40,600 nt of DNA from an uncultured Bacilli bacterium (lineage in GTDB: Bacteria > Bacillota_I > Bacilli_A > RF39 > UBA660): NCBI GenBank assembly GCA_934096295.1, contig CAKOLL010000010.1, positions 1 through 40,600 on the forward strand. The letters run 5' to 3'. Positions 38,173-40,600 of this stretch are shown piece by piece (the first letter of the stretch is position 1; every line of letters starts with the position of its first letter). The position numbers and the translations under genes are program-made. The notes under the pieces were generated by a model that worked only from the letters and a program-made list of their open reading frames with translations, was not told the origin of the DNA and did not search any database.

Positions 38173-39141
38173 ATGCCAAGTAAATTAATAGAAAAAGAAA
38201 AAACAAAAGAAGTCTTTTATGACTTTAATTATGATAAGATGTTTAAAGCAATATTCGTGGGATTTAATGAAGATAGAACACACTTACTTTGTGAACTTTT
38301 GAGTGAATGTTTAGATATCAAAATTGATAGAATAATTAAATTTATTCCCGTTGAATTAAATGTAAGACAAAAAAATGAACGGAGTAAAAGACTTGATTTG
38401 CTCGTAGAAGCTGAAGGAAGAAAAATAAATCTAGATCTTAATTCATCATATAGTGGGATTACAAAGGTAAGAAATATGAATTTTTATTTTTCATTCTGTA
38501 GTCAAAAGACATTAGTGAGTGAAGCATATGATACTGTTTCAGAGTTTATTCATATCTCATTAAACTATAAAGTAAGCCTGAGTGATCCATTAATAACATG
38601 TTATACATTTTATGATAAGAACTATAAAAAAGAATTAGATAATCGATTCAAATATTATGAAATCAATGTTGAAAAGTTTGCTAAACTTTGGTATGATAAA
38701 GACATGAAAAGTGCTAGAGAAAAACCACTTTTAACAATGCTGGGAATAAAGAATAAGGAAGATTTTGAAAAGTATTGTAGTGAAGTAAATAACTCTAGTG
38801 TTAAGGAGAGTGTTGATAAGTTGAAAAGATTAAATAAAGAAGATGTATTCATATATGATATTACTCCGGAGGAAGAAGAAAAGTACATTAAAAATACTGT
38901 AAAAAATATTGCCAGAAGAGAAGGATTAGAGGAAGGACTTGAAAAGGGGTTAGCTGAAGGTCGTGAAGAAGGTTTAGCCGAAGGGCTTGAAAAGGGTTTA
39001 GCTAAAGGACTTAAGTCTGGTAAAATAGAGGCTCAATGTGAGATGACAAAAAATTTATTAAAAGAGAATATTCCTATAGAAAAGATTGTGGCTATAACAG
39101 GATTATCTGAAAAAGAAATAGAGAAGATAAGTAAAAATTAA
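38173..39141 (+). CDS. Rpn-family PD-(D/E)xK nuclease-like protein, copy B
   Basis: Protein of 322 residues, clear paralogue of the gene at 18689: both share the NYDKMFKAIFVG start, RSKRLDLLVEAEGRKIN, FYFSFCSQ, FIHISLNYK, CYTFYDK and REKPLLTMLGIK. At the catalytic place this copy has L-D-L-N where copy A has V-E-L-N, a conservative change of the acidic residue. The C-terminal four-residue repeat (EGLE, EGLE, KGLA, EGRE, EGLA, EGLE, KGLA, KGLK; DNA period 12, 38924-39023) is about twice as long as in copy A. ATG 38173 follows AAAGGAGG. Placed between the spore operon and recA; role unknown. Confidence 0.82.
   Translation: MPSKLIEKEKTKEVFYDFNYDKMFKAIFVGFNEDRTHLLCELLSECLDIKIDRIIKFIPVELNVRQKNERSKRLDLLVEAEGRKINLDLNSSYSGITKVRNMNFYFSFCSQKTLVSEAYDTVSEFIHISLNYKVSLSDPLITCYTFYDKNYKKELDNRFKYYEINVEKFAKLWYDKDMKSAREKPLLTMLGIKNKEDFEKYCSEVNNSSVKESVDKLKRLNKEDVFIYDITPEEEEKYIKNTVKNIARREGLEEGLEKGLAEGREEGLAEGLEKGLAKGLKSGKIEAQCEMTKNLLKENIPIEKIVAITGLSEKEIEKISKN
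38924..39023 (+). repeat. 12-bp tandem repeats in the Rpn copy B linker
   Basis: About eight imperfect 12-base units code for Gly-Leu-x-x-type repeats (Glu/Lys-Gly-Leu-Ala/Glu). The number of units differs from copy A (about four). Such arrays change length by slippage without breaking the frame. Confidence 0.75.
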
Positions 39142-39160
39142 ACAAATGTTTGTGTTTTTG

Positions 39161-39189
39161 TTGACAATTAATTAAACATGCGTTACAAT
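39161..39189 (+). promoter_or_regulatory. recA promoter with SOS box
   Basis: A consensus -35 TTGACA (39161-39166) and a -10 TACAAT (39184-39189) lie 17 bp apart. In the spacer, 39173-39186 reads TAAACATGCGTTAC, which fits the Bacillus LexA site CGAACRNRYGTTYC at 11 of 14 positions. A LexA dimer there would cover the -10 and shut recA off. LexA itself is not in the window. Confidence 0.75.
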
Positions 39190-39218
39190 TATTTTGTATC
39201 AGGGTATTAGGAGGAAAA

Positions 39219-40253
39219 ATGAAAGTTACAAAAGATGAGAAGAATAAAGATAAGGCGTTAGAACAAGTACTAGCTGATATTGAAAAACAATTTGGTGCTG
39301 GAGCCATTATGAAACTTGGTGATAATGATCATATGAATGTTGATGTTACTTCAAGTGGTTCAATAACAATTGATGTTGCTTTAGGTGTTGGTGGCTATCC
39401 TAAAGGAAGAATAATTGAAATATATGGACCTGAATCAAGTGGTAAAACAACAGTTGCATTACAAGCTATTGCGGAAGTACAAAAAAATGGCGGAAGAGCA
39501 GCATTTATTGATGCTGAACATGCACTTGATCCAGTTTATGCAAAAAATTTAGGGGTAAATGTAAATGAATTATTACTTAGTCAACCAGATACTGGAGAAC
39601 AAGCATTAGAAATTTGTGATGCATTGGTAAAAAGTGATGCCGTTGATATTGTGGTTATAGATTCTGTTGCCGCATTAGTTCCTCAAGCTGAAATTGATGG
39701 TGAGATGGGAGATTCTCATGTAGGGCTTCAAGCAAGATTAATGTCTCAAGCATTAAGAAAATTATCTGGAAATATGAATAAAACTAAAACAACTGCAATA
39801 TTTATTAATCAGTTAAGAGAAAAGGTTGGAGTTATGTTTGGTAATCCTGAAACTACACCTGGTGGAAGAGCCTTAAAGTTTTATTCAAGTATTAGACTTG
39901 ATGTAAGACGTGGTGAACAAATAAAAGTTGGAGATCAAATTGTTGGTAATAAAACAAATATTAAAGTAGTTAAAAATAAAGTGGCTCCACCATTTAAAAC
40001 AGCAACTGTGGATATTATGTATGGTGAAGGAATATCCAGAGAAGGAGAAATTTTAGATATTGCTAGTGATTTAGCTATAGTTGATAAAAGTGGAGCATGG
40101 TATTCTTATAATGGAGAAAAGATTGGTCAAGGAAAAGAAAATGTTAAAGTATTCTTAAAAGAAAATACTGCATTAAGGGATGAACTTGAACAAAAGATTA
40201 GAGAACATTATGGGTTTATAGAAAAAACAAAAGACAAAAAAGAAAAAAATTAG
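39219..40253 (+). CDS. recA: RecA recombinase
   Basis: Strand-exchange protein of 344 residues for homologous recombination, SOS induction and repair. It has Walker A GPESSGKT (70-77), the VVIDSVAALVPQAEIDGEMGD segment with Walker B, DNA-binding loop 1 (MGDSHVGLQARLMSQALRKL), loop 2 (VGVMFGNPETTPGGRALKFY) and the FINQLREKVG strand. Length is normal and there is no intein. ATG 39219 follows TTAGGAGG. It is a single-gene unit with its own promoter and terminator, 45 to 75 bp behind Rpn copy B. Confidence 0.98.
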   Translation: MKVTKDEKNKDKALEQVLADIEKQFGAGAIMKLGDNDHMNVDVTSSGSITIDVALGVGGYPKGRIIEIYGPESSGKTTVALQAIAEVQKNGGRAAFIDAEHALDPVYAKNLGVNVNELLLSQPDTGEQALEICDALVKSDAVDIVVIDSVAALVPQAEIDGEMGDSHVGLQARLMSQALRKLSGNMNKTKTTAIFINQLREKVGVMFGNPETTPGGRALKFYSSIRLDVRRGEQIKVGDQIVGNKTNIKVVKNKVAPPFKTATVDIMYGEGISREGEILDIASDLAIVDKSGAWYSYNGEKIGQGKENVKVFLKENTALRDELEQKIREHYGFIEKTKDKKEKN

Positions 40254-40266
40254 AAAAATAAAAATG

Positions 40267-40315
40267 AAACCTATAAAGTAAGATAAAAAATGAACTTATT
40301 TTATAGGTTTTTATT
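40267..40315 (+). terminator. recA terminator
   Basis: AAACCTATAA (40267-40276) pairs with TTATAGGTTT (40301-40310) and the AGTAAG/CTTATT parts of the interior extend the stem; T residues follow. Confidence 0.85.
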
Positions 40316-40356
40316 ATATACTAGGAAAGTCATCCGTTTTTTTGTAAATAAAAGTC

Positions 40357-40385
40357 TTGATACATGGCCAAACATATGATATAAT
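40357..40385 (+). promoter_or_regulatory. Promoter of the TnpB gene
   Basis: TTGATA (40357-40362) and TATAAT (40380-40385) are 17 bp apart, 26 bp upstream of the start codon. It must lie inside the left end of the element. Confidence 0.7.
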
Positions 40386-40410
40386 CAAATTATCCAAGGG
40401 GGTTGGTCAT

Positions 40411-40600
40411 ATGAATACTTATAAAGCATATAAATTAAGAATTTATCCTACAGATTCACAAAGAGAATTGATTGAAAAAACTTTCGGAAATACTAGATAT
40501 ATTTATAATAATTTTCTGGCAGAAAGAAAAAGTAAATATGAAGAAAGTAAAACAAAGATAAGTGTATATGAACAATTAAAAGAATTAACTGACTTAAGAA
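40411..40600 (+). CDS. tnpB: TnpB (IS200/IS605 OrfB) N-terminus, cut by the window edge
   Basis: The first 63 codons of a TnpB-type protein: MNTYKAYKLRIYPTDSQREL, then ENTFG-like KTFGNTRYIYNNFLAERKSKY, which is the helix-turn-helix OrfB_IS605 start. TnpB proteins are RNA-guided DNA nucleases, ancestors of Cas12, that help IS200/IS605 elements persist. The start ATG follows AAGGGGG at a spacing of about 8. The catalytic RuvC and zinc-finger parts, and the guide RNA at the right end, are beyond the window. No TnpA is seen upstream, so this may be a TnpB-only element. The left end of the element must be between the recA terminator and 40357. Confidence 0.85.
   Translation, partial: MNTYKAYKLRIYPTDSQRELIEKTFGNTRYIYNNFLAERKSKYEESKTKISVYEQLKELTDLR

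Noticed and set aside
1..40600. Mycoplasma-type code with UGA as tryptophan
   Set aside because: TGA ends pcrA and the sugar nucleotidyltransferase gene at sensible places and TGG is used for tryptophan.
1..40600. CRISPR array, rRNA, phage or conjugative element
   Set aside because: No regularly spaced repeats of CRISPR type, no rRNA sequence, and no integrase, relaxase or VirB4-type gene were seen. The VirB2-like genes alone do not make a conjugative element.

Overview
The window is a contiguous piece of an AT-rich (by eye well under one third G+C), gene-dense chromosome from a spore-forming low-GC Gram-positive bacterium. UGA is a stop (pcrA and the sugar nucleotidyltransferase gene end in TGA) and tryptophan is TGG, so the code is the standard bacterial one and not the mycoplasma code. 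SpoVS, SpoIIAA, a sporulation sigma factor, SpoVAC/VAD/VAE, EzrA, a serine T-box, a glmS ribozyme, PerR and CsoR point to Bacillota, class Bacilli. The reduced sporulation and SUF operons together with the base composition suggest one of the uncultured gut lineages near Erysipelotrichia or RF39. That placement is an inference; no rRNA is present to test it.

Layout. 1-3516: a CsoR-type repressor with its own operator/promoter, followed by a compact SUF iron-sulfur operon (sufC, a minimal sufD, sufU, sufB; no sufS). 3560-5378: a DUF308 membrane protein, spoVS (reverse), then perR and rubrerythrin behind a perfect PerR-type palindrome. 5368-8650: T-box-controlled serS, then miaB with a structured leader. 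8682-9826: two tRNA transcription units (Arg-Pro; Val-Thr-Tyr-Gln-Lys) separated by a large nested inverted repeat. 9838-13255: a GNAT acetyltransferase, a solitary MvaI/MutH-like nuclease, and glmS with its self-cleaving ribozyme. 13272-17990: a second DUF308 protein, ezrA, and a cysteine desulfurase-thiI pair for thiolated tRNA. 18030-19735: a small unknown gene, a decayed fragment and the first Rpn-family nuclease gene. 19862-22828: ackA, nrnA-like, recX. 22816-25098: two tandem secreted proteins with different ectodomains but almost identical two-helix, VirB2/TrbC-like C-termini. 25153-33497: pcrA, a sugar nucleotidyltransferase, ligA, an unknown single-pass protein, a sensor with two solute-binding domains and a degenerate GGDEF domain, and a YihY/BrkB protein. 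33498-35160: a structured leader and an LCP-family protein. 35170-38037: spoIIAA-sigF-spoVAC-spoVAD-spoVAE, lacking spoIIAB, spoVAA and spoVAB. 38046-39141: a second Rpn gene with the same upstream block as the first. 39161-40315: recA with a candidate SOS box inside its promoter. From 40357: the start of an IS200/IS605-type TnpB gene cut by the window edge.

The most notable signals are these. (1) Pairs of Spo0A-box-like heptamers (TGTCGAA and variants), repeated at exactly 10 bp, occur upstream of spoIIAA, upstream of the structured miaB leader, upstream of both Rpn nuclease genes and upstream of the MvaI-like nuclease, which suggests that nucleases may belong to the sporulation programme. 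(2) The twin VirB2-like surface proteins appear to form a duplicated-promoter, variable-ectodomain, conserved-pilin-domain cassette with no conjugation genes nearby. (3) spoIIAB is missing from an otherwise classical spoIIA-spoVA order, although the phosphorylatable serine of SpoIIAA is kept. (4) The SUF operon appears to be under direct control of a CsoR repressor.
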